Shown here: one piece after another, positions 1 to 10,575 of the stretch
Layout of the letters: each line of letters begins with the position of its first letter
Position numbering within the stretch: position 1 is the stretch's first letter
From: Sphaerosporella brunnea
Lineage: Eukaryota > Ascomycota > Pezizomycetes > Pezizales > Pyronemataceae
Length of the DNA stretch: 64,000 nt
Assembly (NCBI GenBank): GCA_008704415.1
Contig: VXIS01000248.1
Span: forward strand, 1 to 64,000
Direction: 5' to 3'
Notes under the pieces: generated by a model
Databases searched by the model: none
Seen by the model: only the letters and a program-made list of their open reading frames with translations
What the model was told of the DNA's origin: nothing
Translations under genes and position numbers: made by a program

Positions 1-2307
1 CTCTGCGCCGAAACCAGCCCGTCCCGACGCCCAAGCTCTTCTCTACCACTGCGGCTCCAGCTGCTCTCTCACCGTACAACAGAGCGAACGTTCCTGATGT
101 GCCGAAAACCCGGAGATCGTCGACGTCTGCAGCCTCGTGAGACTTCCCACGCTACAGAAAATCTGCATGCGTCCGATGTGGCTGACAACCAATGCAGGGC
201 GACGAGGCCGATTCCATCGCCAGCCTTCAACCAAGCCGTAGATACGCCTGCATCAGCCGCCCATGCCGTCCACCCGCTGCGTTCAAAACAGCCTCGGATG
301 GATGACTCGTGAGCTTTCCTAGTGCATTGTAAACTTGCAATTGTGTCATACTGACTGCCTTTGCAGCATGGTTGGAATGACGGGAGGTGAAATCTTTCAC
401 GAGATGATGCTGCGGCATGGTGTCAAGCACATTTGTGGGTGTTTCATTTTTTTCCCCGTGGGGTTTGCATGTGACTCACACTTGTGTTACAGTCGGGTAC
501 CCGGGAGGAGCCATTCTCCCTGTGTTTGATGCCATCTACAACTCAAAGCACTTCGAGTTCATCCTGCCTCGGCATGAGCAGGGTGCCGGGCACATGGCGG
601 AGGGATATGCGCGAGCTTCCGGAAAACCCGGTGTCGTCTTGGTGACTTCCGGTCCCGGTGCTACCAACATCGTCACTCCTCTTCAGGATGCCCTGAGCGA
701 CGGAACCCCCCTTGTTGTCTTCTGCGGGCAGGTCCCAACTACGGCGATTGGTAGTGATGCGTTCCAGGAGGCCGATGTTATCGGTATCTCGCGCGCCTGC
801 ACCAAGTGGAACGTGATGGTCAAGAACGTTGCCGAGCTCCCCCGGCGCATCAACGAGGCCTTTGAGATTGCGACTTCCGGACGGCCTGGCCCTGTCCTTG
901 TTGATCTTCCGAAGGACGTTACGGCTGCCGTTCTTCGTCAGGCTATCCCCTTGGCGACCAACCTGCCGGTCAACCCCTCCGCTGCGTCCATGGCTGCGAA
1001 GGCCTTCAACAAGCAGCACCTGGACGCGACCATCAAGAAGGTCGCTGACCTCTTGGCTGTCGCGAAGAAGCCCGTCATCTATGCTGGACAGGGTATTCTC
1101 GAGAAGCCTGAGGGCCCCATTTTGCTGCGCGAGCTGGCCGAGAAGGCCAAGATCCCTGTGACTACCACCCTGCAGGGTCTTGGTGCATTTGACGAGCTCG
1201 ACGAGAAGAGTTTGCACATGTTGGGTATGCACGGATCAGCCTACGCCAACTTGGCTATGCAGGAGTCCGACTTGATTCTGGCCCTTGGTGCTCGCTTCGA
1301 TGACCGTGTCACCGGCAACATCGCTAAGTTCGCCCCTGCGGCTAAGGCGGCCGCCGCGGCCGGCCGTGGCGGTATCATCCACTTCGAGATCATGCCTAAG
1401 AACATTAATAAGGTTGTACAGGCTACTGAGGCTGTCGAGGGTGACGTCGCCGACAACCTTGCGCTCCTCCTTCCCCGGGTACAGCCTGTCCAGAGCCGAC
1501 CGGAGTGGTTCGCCCAGATTGCCGACTGGAAGAAGCGATACCCCTTTGACTACGAGCGTGAGAGCCCTGGCTCCATGATCAAGCCCCAGACCGTCATCGA
1601 GGAGATCTCCAACCAGGTTGCGGACTACAAGAAGGATGTTGTAATCACCACTGGTGTTGGTCAGCACCAGATGTGGGCTGCGCAGCACTTCCGGTGGAGA
1701 CATCCGCGGTCCATGGTCACCTCCGGTGGTCTTGGAACCATGGGCTTCGGCCTTTCCTTCTGCCATCGGTGCCAAAGTTGCTCGACCCGAGGCCATTGTC
1801 ATCGACATCGATGGTGACGCCTCGTTCAACATGTCGTTGCAGGAGTTGTCGACCGCCGCTCAGTTCAACATTGGGGTCAAGATCCTTGTTTTGAACAACG
1901 AGGAGCAGGGCATGGTTACTCAGTGGCAGAGCTTGTTCTACGAGAACCGATTCTCGTGGACTCACCAGAGCAACCCTGATTTCCTCAAGCTGGCCGACGC
2001 TATGGGACTGAAGGGATTCAGGGTGAAGGAGCTCTCCGAGCTGAAGAGCACCATTCACGACTGGCTGCAGGCTGATGGACCCGTTTTGCTAGAGGTTGTG
2101 GTTGACGTAAGTAACAGCCATTAATACTCTTTAGATCAGTGCTAACTATTGCTACAGAAGAAGGTTCCCGTCTTGCCCATGGTGCCAGCCGGCAAGGCCC
2201 TGCACGAGTTCTTGGTGTACGATGCGGACAAGGAGAAGCTGCGAAGAGAAGCTTTGAAGATGCGATACCCCGATGGGCAGTATCACAAGGCGCCGGAAAG
2301 CGACTGA
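1..2307 (+). pseudogene. ILV2: ILV2 left-arm copy, 5'-cut and frameshifted
   Basis: This is the second copy of the acetolactate synthase gene described at 21025-23367. Exons by mirror are <1-136, 198-308, 367-434, 493-2106 and 2158-2307. The first 37 coding nt, including the ATG, lie beyond the window edge. An additional T in the run near 1757 (GGCCTTTCCTT against GGCCTTCCTT in the other arm) shifts the frame about 180 codons before the ThDP-binding C-terminal part would end, so this copy as written cannot make full-length enzyme. Since the other arm is intact and the change is one homopolymer base, a sequencing or assembly error is likelier than real decay. Confidence 0.85.
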
Positions 2308-2453
2308 TTGACTAGACAATGATACCACCTCTCCTTTGTTCTATCAAAAAGCTGCCTTGCGTTTGCCTTGGAAAATCCGGGGGAATTGATTTTATGCATC
2401 TGCTGTTATTGTATAAAACACCCTTTGACTTATCTTCTTCTTTTCATCTATGG

Positions 2454-2487
<34 letters not shown>

Positions 2488-3309
2488 CGGGCTGTTTGTA
2501 AGTGCGACAAAATGGGCGATATTGGGATGCTTCTTTGAAGTTCTTTCACTTTGATTTTTCTGCGTTTGTAGTTGCTGCGGTTTTTGAATGTCTGCTGTAA
2601 ATGGGCTGGAATGGGTTGCATTGGGAGGCACCGCCACGACGTGGCTTTGAGGAATTGACTTGCCTTGGAACACTATGGCTATGAGTGGAGATCGTATAAA
2701 CGGCGGGTGCACCGATGTCTACATCTTGATGGGAGTGTTTCCCATTTGACTGAGACTACCTAGATTAAAGCATGACAATGCCGGCGCTGCATATTGGTGG
2801 CGTGTAACGCGAACGAAGTATTTGCACTGAGGAAGGAGTGCCGTCTTTCCACAGTCCTAAGATACACGGTCCCCAGTGACCGACCAAGAAGAGTCGGGCA
2901 ACTTTCCAGTGAAGAACTGCGTGAAAAAAGAATAACATGGAGCGGCATAGCGGCCTTTCTTTTCACTTGCTTGGACGTCGCGGAGCGGGTGGCCCCTTCC
3001 TCTTGTTTTGAGGTTGTCGTACTTTAATCCCCGTACTAACCAGTACACAGCGAGTTATCTGGAAATGATCATGACCTCCGAGACAGCTTATTTCCGTGTG
3101 TCTATGCATGGCACCACCGGGTCTAGCAAAATCTACATGCAGTTCCAGTGCAGTTGGAAACCTGGGGAAGCGTTATAGACGCGCCAAGCGGCGGCGCCAC
3201 TTATCTATGTCCGAGCACTCTGGAAGAAGAAGATGCAGATGGCGATCGATATCCCCATATGTCGTCGTCCGCAGGGGGATGTGCACGTGAGTTGTGTGCG
3301 TGCAGCGTG
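2308..3309. other. ILV2 3' flank, no gene seen
   Basis: This stretch holds the ILV2 3' untranslated region and a long T-run at about 2457-2487. The remainder shows no domain or convincing exon. Short ORFs here have no recognisable protein. It is mirrored at 20023-21024. Confidence 0.5.
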
Positions 3310-3830
3310 CGAACCAGTGCACTCCTTTCTCTCCTCCGTTATAAACCCGGCGGTATCCTGTGTAAACCGATGAGCTGCGGAATGGCTACCTGGTTCCGTG
3401 TGTTTCTTCCCCCGGAATCTAGCGCGCGAGGAGCCAGGTCGTTTCCCTGGGCTACTGCTAATGGTGGCACCGAGGTCGGGGTCGTCTTGGGGGTGTTAAT
3501 GGCTACGTGTGGATTGCTAAGAAGGCTACTACTACTACTACTGCTCCGGCTGAGAGGGGGGGATTCCATTACAACGCTTGGAGGAAGAGGCAAGTGCGGC
3601 CATCTATTCTATCAAAAAAAAAAAAAAAAAAAAGGATTTTGTCCCCCCCCCCGACTACCAGGAGGGAAATCGCTAGAGTCGGAGATTTGTATCATGCCGG
3701 TGGTTAGGTGTAACCTCAGGGTCGATGAGGATATGTTGAATGCGGTTATGAGGCCGGGATTGGGGGGGATGAGAGTTTGGAGGGCGAAGAAGAAGGTACG
3801 AGGGGTCGTTGAGAGATTGCGTTGGCTAGG
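3310..3830 (+). pseudogene. RRP4: Decayed RRP4 exosome-subunit relic (left arm)
   Basis: Scattered in three frames are peptides typical of fungal Rrp4, the S1/KH-domain cap subunit of the RNA exosome: KPGGIL then RVFL near 3345-3410, TANGGTEVGVVLGV near 3455-3500, NGYVWIAKK about 3498-3530, EEEASAAIYS near 3583-3615, TTRREIARV about 3650-3680 and LRVDEDML near 3715-3740. Their order matches Rrp4, but frameshifts separate them, and the stretch between the PGGIL and ANGG blocks that normally holds about 60 residues is missing. Both palindrome arms share the lesions, so they predate the duplication. A working RRP4 should exist elsewhere. Identity rests on remembered family motifs. Confidence 0.55.
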
Positions 3831-4242
3831 AAAAATTGGACTTCTAACAGCCCTCCCGCCATGGCCAGCGGGCTTTTGAGATCTCTGTCAAGCCGGTGAA
3901 ATGATGGCTTCAAGATGTCAACAACCGGGCAGCGGAAATGTCCTGGCGGAATATATATATAGAGTACCAATCATATCTATCTCGGTACCACGGAAATCTT
4001 CTTCTTCTTCTTCGGGCTCGTGGTTTTTGGAAGGGCCCCCCGATTTGTAGGGAGGTGTTCTATTGGAAGGATTCGGGGTTTTTTTTTTTGTTTTCTTCAT
4101 ATTGCATTCGGCCTCTTGCGGCCACGGCATAAGGTACATATAATAAAAATCCTCCGCCTGGCCGGGACCAGCTGTTGAGACTACCCACTTTTTTTTTACC
4201 AGGTCGAAAGGTTCATCTGGTGGTGGCAGATCCTTCGGGGTC
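3831..4242. other. Intergenic, no gene seen
   Basis: This stretch contains CTT repeats near 4001 and T-runs near 4078 and 4190. A minus-strand ORF of 128 codons (3918-4304) begins in the neighbouring dispersed repeat and shows no recognisable domain. It is mirrored at 19090-19501. Confidence 0.4.
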
Positions 4243-4637
4243 GATAAAAACGGTTCGATTAGGTAGTTTTCTGGTACGCAATATACGAAAGTGCCACTGC
4301 ACAAACCCGGAGGCAGCTCGTAGCCGGTATTTCAAATAGTACCGCGGCCCGTGTGGGGACTTGCAGGCAACGCTCTTAATTTTTTGGGGAAGAAATAACA
4401 CCCTTCCTTCGGGCTTCTTCACACACTTTCCAACTCTGTTTCCTTCGGAGCGTTCGTTTTTCCACTGGTGGGAGCCCGGACGTTGAGAAAAGTCCAAAAA
4501 AAAAAAAAAAAAGCGCGATTCATGAGCCTCGGCATAACATTTGTTTTTTTTTCAGTGTGGATTTGCCTCAAGCTCGGTATTGAGTTCAGAGAGGTATTAA
4601 AATGTGAGTGTGAATGGTATTTACCGACACCCCTACA
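4243..4637. repeat. Degenerate dispersed repeat, copy 1
   Basis: This stretch aligns along its whole length with 27675-28148. Shared landmarks in order are GGTTCGATT, CTGGTACGCAATATA, AAAGTGCCACTGCACAAACC, CAAATAGTACCGCGGCC, CTTCTTCACACACTTTCC, GGGAGCCCGGACGTTGAGAA, an A-run, GCGCGATTCATGAGCC and TTGCCTCAAGCTCGGTAT. Copy 3 has about 105 extra nt after the CGCAATATA block. On the minus strand the piece encodes fragments such as PPGLCSGTF in broken frames. It may be a decayed gene or mobile-element remnant; I cannot name the family. No terminal repeats or target duplications were found. Confidence 0.7.
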
Positions 4638-4951
4638 GATCATCGAGTGATCGCCGATGAGTCGTTCATCACAGCTATCAACAATGCCAACTGTAATACT
4701 CAAGCTCATGTCAAAGGCCGCTTTCCCCTGTGCAGGTTGAGCTGGTGCTGGGCTGGGATCTGAGGAGGGTACACCAAATTCCCTTCTCACTGGAGCTTTT
4801 TTATGGTCATGGGTAAGGTACATATGCTCGAAGGTCGGCAACTACTGTAAATTTCCGCGATCGAGGTGCTCAGGATTCAGGAACCGAAGAGTGCCAAAGC
4901 GCGTGGCGACGGGACTGGTGCGCCACGGGCCCTGCACCTGGGTCACGGGGC

Positions 4952-4985
4952 TAGGGTTGGGGTTGGGGTTGGGTTTGGGTGGGGC
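4952..4985 (+). repeat. Interstitial TTGGGG-type tract
   Basis: The tract reads CTAGGG followed by TTGGGG units and TTGGGTTTGGG. It resembles telomere repeats of the TTAGGG/TTGGGG type but is short, impure and intergenic. It is mirrored at 18347-18380 as CCCCAA units. Confidence 0.6.
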
Positions 4986-5821
4986 TTTGTACGTTCTGTG
5001 TAACTGGTGGAGGTTGCGTCCCTTGACCAGCGCCGCCGCACCGGTGAGCCACAATGTTTCCACCCACGCCCGCGCGCGGCCCGCCCGGGCCGCCCCCACC
5101 GGCTGCCATACGTTACTGTGTCTCATGGTCATCAACCATCACCACACTTCAGCAGGTCTACACACGGCTACAAGTAGAATACATCGCAAAACAAACCGAT
5201 GGGTGATGAGACAGACATTACGGGTACGTGCATATCGCCTGCAGTGCAGTAGCTAGCTGATTGGGCGCACAGTATGTACACACCGTCGCTTGTTTGGGGG
5301 GGGGGGATAGTGTGTATAGTAGTGCTTTTCTGATTTGTTTATAATTGCTGAGTACTCAGGCAGTTCGATAGTAGCTGAGGCTGCTGAGTCGGTCGGGATG
5401 CTGACGGTCGTTTTTGGCGGGTGTTTCTGTGCCCACCCTCCTCCTCCTCCTCCTCCTCGGCCGCCGCCGCTTCCTCCCGCCTCCGGGGCAAATGGACGGA
5501 GACGACAACAACCGATAAACGAACAACTGCCTATTCGCCAAGCCCGCACGAGAAACATCGGGGGTGATGCGATATAACGCTGCAGACGAAGACTGGCTGT
5601 GAATGGCAGCGCGAGCCATCTCGTCGAGCGAGAACTATTCCGGAGAGATGGCCCCTATCGGCTGTAGTGGCTGCAACTTCCTCTCTCTCTCTCTCTCTCT
5701 CGCGGAGTCTCTCCCTCCCAAAACGAAGTATGTACTATCGATCATTCTGCTCCATACACACATGCATGTAACTGCAACAGTCCGTGCTGGCCTTGTCACA
5801 CCATCGCAGGAAAATAGTGCA

Positions 5822-5866
5822 CATAATTCACATAATTCACATAATCCACATAATTCACATAATTCG
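5822..5866 (+). repeat. Five tandem 9-bp repeats (CATAATTCA)
   Basis: Five consecutive units of CATAATTCA are seen; the third has CATAATCCA and the last ends in G. They lie about 1 kb upstream of the Ebp1-like start codon. The mirror is 17466-17510. This is a variable-number tandem repeat with no known role. Confidence 0.85.
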
Positions 5867-6841
5867 AAAAAAAAAGAGAGAGAGCTCTTTCTCTCATCCC
5901 CGAACGCCATCGACTCTGCCCGCCTTTCTCCGGCCACCGTGCCTTCACTTCGCGTTTTCTATGGTTGCGTGATCCGTCCGTTGTTGTTCACGTTGCTGCT
6001 GTCCGCTCATTCGCTGCTTCCCTCCCCCGGTTGCTTTGCTCGTGTGGCTTGCTTCTTCTTCTTCTTCTTCTCTTCTGCTTCTTCTTCTTCTTCTTCTGCT
6101 TCTGCTTCTGCTTCATCCTCTTCCTTTTCCTCTTACTCTTGTTGTCCCTTCCCTACCTTGTAATCCCCCCCCCCCCATCTATCCATCCTACGCTTTCACA
6201 CCTTACTCTACATTCTAAGTACATACCTTACCTTACCTTACCTTACACTGCTGTGTCGCACATATTCGATCGAGACCAACAACCCACCACCCACAACGCC
6301 TCATCCCCCCTCCCCCCCCCCGGCCTTACCAGCAACAACCAACCAACCAACTCCGCTGCTACCCAACTACGCTTTGCTACCCCCCCCCCCCCCCAAACAA
6401 AAAACACCCACCAACCTTGTCTGCCGTCCAACGAACGCATCCTCCTCCCCCCACCAACCAACAATATTCATCGCCCACGTCTTGCACGATCTGTGAAAGA
6501 AAAGAAAGAGAGAAAAAAAGTCCCCACCCTGCTTTTTGCTGGCCATGCTCCTCAACACCTGCCGCGCCTGAGCCTCACTTAGCACCTAAGGCCCGTTGAG
6601 TCTCTTCGATCGGCGCCAGTAACTGCCCTTCCGTCACACCTCAATTATTGTTGGCGAAAGCCCGCCTCTCTCACTGGCTGCCCTGCCAACACAACGACAG
6701 TTGTTCGAAGTGGCCTTGCAGCCTTCTTTCGAGGGTAATCGCGCAGCAAGGCTCCCGGTAGGGGTTTCCCAGGAGCACTGCACCTTCCCAATTACCTCAG
6801 ACACGACCTGCCCACCGTGAATCCGCTTCTTCGTGTTCACC

Positions 6842-9233
6842 ATGGCCAACACCGTCGCCCTCGCCGTCGATAACGACGAGATAGGCGTCCGCTTTCAAAA
6901 GCTCAACCTTCCCCCGAGACCGCTGATTATGGAGAAGTCCAATCGACCGTGTCCGCACCATCAACATACCCGATGTTTCTGCTTCGAGTACACTACCCTA
7001 CTCGACCGCCCGGAATACTCGGGGAAATACCTGCGCGAGAGCCCGGAGCCCGAAGTCAAGACGCCACAGCTAACAAACGGCTCCACGAACACCACCGCGA
7101 AGAAAAAACTTAAACTCGACCAGTACATGGCCGGCAGGACCACTCAAAAGCTGGAGCAGCGGAGCTCGGAAACGTCGCCCAACAACGCGGCGAACGCGCC
7201 AACGAGAAGCGCGCAGTCGAGCACGACGATCCACCATCCGAAATCATCTGTCCCGCACACGCCTACCGCGACCTCAAGCAGTAAGCCGGGCTTGAATTCG
7301 GCCTCTTTGTTTGATCGATCACGGGTGTCAAAGGCTTCAATTCCGGTAAAGAGGTACGGGAAAGCTTTGCAAGCCCGTAGTTGGGTCATTCTCTGTCATC
7401 TTGAGCTAATGCATTCCTTTGTCTACGCGCAGGACTGCCGACCTTCCTCCGCCAGAAGACTCGAAACCTTCGTCCAAAGTACCGACTCCAGATGTATCAC
7501 GGCCCGTCAAGCGGCAACGGGTCTCACCACCTCCGCCGTCGAGACTCCCGCCTCCGCCCCCTTCTCGGCGAAGCCCGCCTCCCCCACCGCCGCCGCCGCC
7601 TCCTCGCGCGCGCAGTCCCGCGCCATCATCTTCATCCCGACGCACACCACCGCCTAAACTCCTTGAACTGCCTCCAATGCTAAGCCCTACTTTGCCGAAG
7701 GCTATCGAAGATGCGCTGGCGGCGGATGATAATCTGGATGATGAGGTGGTCGCGGCGAAGCCGAGTCGCGACAAGGGCACACCCAACGGAGTCGAAAAGT
7801 CGGCATCCAAAACAGCAGGCAAGAAGCCTTCCGCTCTCTCGGCCGCCACGCCAAGCTACTCGGTGCGATCGCCGCTCGCTACTTCGTCACCAGGAAAAAC
7901 CCTCCCCAAGAAGGCCACAGCCCCTAAGACAGCCGGGAAGCGGCCGACGAGTCCCTCTTCCCCGAGGCCTTCAAAGGCCTTAGGAACATCCACAAAACAT
8001 CCACCAGCTTCTGCAGCGCCTAAATCAAGGATTGTCAAGCTTCGGTTTAGGAAGCGGTTGCACCATTTCCAGAGCCTTTGCAAGATCTCGCTTAACAAGC
8101 GCTCACGTCAAACCCAGGAGGAAACCGGTTCCACAAAACCCAAGGCAGTGCCTCCGCCGTCTCTCAATGTCTCGAAACCGGCCAGCGCAGCCAGGTCACC
8201 GGCGCTCAAGGCACCGTCCAAAGAAAAAGATAGGGATGTCGTGACTCCGCCGCCCAAGAAGGGGAACGGTGCGATCGCGGGAAAGAGACCGGAACTTAGC
8301 GGTGGAGCGGCGATCACACCAGCCACCAATCGTGATGAGAGGAACGGCAGTATTGCCAGGGGAACCCCGGCAAGTTCACAATTTCTGGCAGATTACGAAA
8401 GGTGAGGAAGTAACCGCGTAGAAGCAAGCCGGCGTATGGCTCATATGATTGACAGGTTTTCGGCATTGGGGAAAGCTACCAAACACGAAGCGGATGCCGT
8501 GTTCAGAGCTCCGGTGCAGGATCCGAAGGATGTGCGCAGAGCACTGGTTGTGGCGGCCGATTCCACGCTCTGCTTCATCCTTGCATTTGTGCTGTCGGAC
8601 CGTTCCAGGGCGCTTGCCGAACGCGCTCCCGACACTAATATGTGGCGGACATTTATGCCGCTATCGCGTTTCGTCTCGGACAAGGCCAAAGCGCTGAACG
8701 CGATGGAACTATATGGCTTCTGGTGCGGCGCTCTCCCGAAATACTACCGGATAGAGTAACCCCCGCTAACTAGCTGCAGCAAGCAAATGGAAGCCTTAGT
8801 GCGTCAGCACCTTTTCGATGTCGACGTCGGCGTGTTCAGCAAAGCCAGTCTTCCGGAGAGCTCGTCGAAAGCGCCGACCCCGGACAGCACCAACTCGGGC
8901 GGCGGTAACAGGGACAGATATCTGACTCTCAAATCACGTATCGTCAATGACTCTTTCGATTTGAAGCAATGCTGGCTCGAGGGCACCAAATATCTCACTT
9001 ACGACGACATCCGCCAGAAATTCCCCGAGACGTACGGCGCGCGGAGCGCCAAGTGGATCGACCCGCAGCCAACATTGCCGAAAGCGGTCGGCAAGTACAA
9101 AACGCCTTTCCAGCTGCCGCTGCACAGGAATTCGACGCCGCTCGAAGGCCTCAATTTCGGACGGAGGTTCCTGGAGGAGTGGGCGGTTGAGAATAAGGTG
9201 AAGTATAAGAGTAAGCTGGGGGAGTGGCTTTAG
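6842..9233 (+). CDS. Ebp1/Ell-complex-like nuclear protein (left copy)
   Basis: Inferred exons are 6842-7353, 7433-8401, 8456-8722 and 8780-9233, giving a 733-residue product; all phases close. The protein opens with MANTVALAVDNDEIGVRFQ. It has a long low-complexity Pro/Ser/Lys-rich middle with a polyproline stretch, a LPPMLSPTLPKAIEDAL motif near residues 245-260, a KSRIVKLRFRKR segment, and a C-terminal helical domain (FSALGKATKHEADAVF through the end). This layout recalls fungal proteins annotated as Ell-binding protein Ebp1, a partner of the transcription elongation factor Ell; that link is from memory and only moderately secure. The function would be nuclear. The start has a clean context (TTCACCATGGCC). 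XRCC4 is convergent downstream. Confidence 0.6.
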
Positions 9234-10575
9234 CCCTCCCAGTTTGTTTGTTTGGCATTATACCACCTACCAAATATTCTGTTATGTTTTTATCACTTGA
9301 TCTGTATTCGCTATTTGACTACCTTAGCGTTTGATTGTGCTTTTTCTCGTTTTTCATGAGGAATATGTGTTGATTGCGTAAGATCTTGCTTCCACGATTT
9401 TCTCTTTTGTCATGTTTTTCTTTGAGGCGTAGCGGTGGAATATCTGTTTTTTTTTTTTTTTTTTTTTTTGTTTTTTTTGTTTTTTTTGTTTTTCGTCTGA
9501 TTATTACGGGTGTGACATACGTTTTTTTTTCTCTTTTTTATGACCTTTTACTTGACAGGTCCGTTTATTCACTGCGTTATCCCAAGTCTCTTTTTTCTTT
9601 GTTTGTTGCTTTGCGCGTGGGCGGTGTTATGGTGCTGTGCTTGCTTTGTGTTTTGTGGATCACGAATTTTTGCTTTTTGCTTTTTTTCCTTTTTCCATAT
9701 GGGGGCTTTCTTGGGGTGGAGTAATTTTTGGTGGCTGCTTTGGCGGAGGGAAAGAGGAAAAATGGGCCCCCGCGAGGAAGGAGGGGTGATTTGGGAAGAT
9801 GGAAGAGCGGCTGTATATACTTTATGGTTATATTCGATGGCTCGGATTGGGTGCTGATATCGATGTGGCGCGCTGCTGCTGTCTTGCAATTTGTGAAGTT
9901 TGGAACATGTTGGAACCGTGAGAGGTGGTTTGAATTTTGTGTTTGATGGGCGAGTGAGAGGTAGTGCTTGCATGTACTTCTACTTGCAACATCATGAAGT
10001 GTCACCCCAGGGGGCAACCGCACAAAGGCCGCACAAAGGAGGGAGAAGAAGTGTGCTGGGCGCAAGCGGTGGGTGATATGTGCATATCCATGGGGCAATT
10101 GTTCACCCCCCCCACCCCCCCCAATGATATCACTATCACGGGAGGTCACGGGAAGTGAATTGAATATTGAATGCTCGCGGTTGGCCCGCCGTACACTACT
10201 TTACTTTACCCCAGATTCTAGAGTAAGGGATAATCTGATCTGATCTGCCAAAAGGAAACCTGAAAGACGTCAACCTCCCACCCCTTCCTTCCTTCCTTCC
10301 TTCCTTCAGCTGGGCATGTCACAACAAGATAAGCGGATCACGTCACGTCATATGTTAGGTTAGGTTTTTTTAGGTTGGTTGGTGTTTTACATTATCGGTA
10401 GCAGCAGAACTACAGAGGTAGATAGGTATGAACATGCAAACACCAGTGGGTCCAATAATCTGAGACCAGCCACGACTGCGACCACTGGCTCAGCCCAGAT
10501 CGCGATTCCATTTTGAAAAGCAAGTATACAAAAAAAAAAACACCCTTGCACAAATCATAGCAACTGCTGTTACGG
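9234..10575. other. Convergent 3' flanks, no gene seen
   Basis: This lies between the tails of the Ebp1-like gene and XRCC4. It has a long T-rich run at about 9448-9490, a TTCC tetranucleotide run near 10287-10307 and a TTAGGTTAGG stretch near 10353. The minus-strand 190-codon ORF (9577-10149) is low-complexity with no domain, and I judge it spurious. It is mirrored at 12781-14124. Confidence 0.5.

Larger units (their letters stand above)
4638..6841. other. Long upstream region of the Ebp1-like gene
   Basis: No supportable gene is present. The region holds a G-rich telomere-like tract (4952-4985), a CT run (5680-5702), five 9-bp repeats (5822-5866), a TTC-rich tract (6048-6118), a C12 run (6165-6176), an ACCTT repeat (6224-6246) and a C15 run (6380-6394). 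The last 1.2 kb is strongly pyrimidine-rich on the coding strand, as fungal promoters and leaders often are. Confidence 0.5.

Noticed and set aside
543..1232. Long ORF antisense to ILV2 (and its mirror 22099-22788)
   Set aside because: It is a codon-usage shadow of the conserved enzyme on the other strand, with no recognised domain.
3148..3879. A 243-codon plus-strand ORF as a real gene
   Set aside because: It only carries parts of the RRP4 relic in one frame, mixed with translations of homopolymers; other RRP4 parts lie in other frames.
4952..4985. A true telomere
   Set aside because: The tract is about 34 bp, impure, and lies between genes inside the palindrome.
5822..5866. A CRISPR array
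   Set aside because: The units are 9 bp, directly adjacent and without spacers, in a eukaryotic genome.
8756..8779. A 24-nt intron in the Ebp1-like gene
   Set aside because: GTAACC, GCTAAC and CAG signals fit, but a 57-nt intron starting at 8723 (GTGCGG) with the same branch and acceptor also closes the frame and is of normal size.
9577..10149. 190-codon minus-strand ORF (mirror 13207-13779)
   Set aside because: It has low-complexity composition in a 3' flank, no domain, and a frame that runs through simple repeats.
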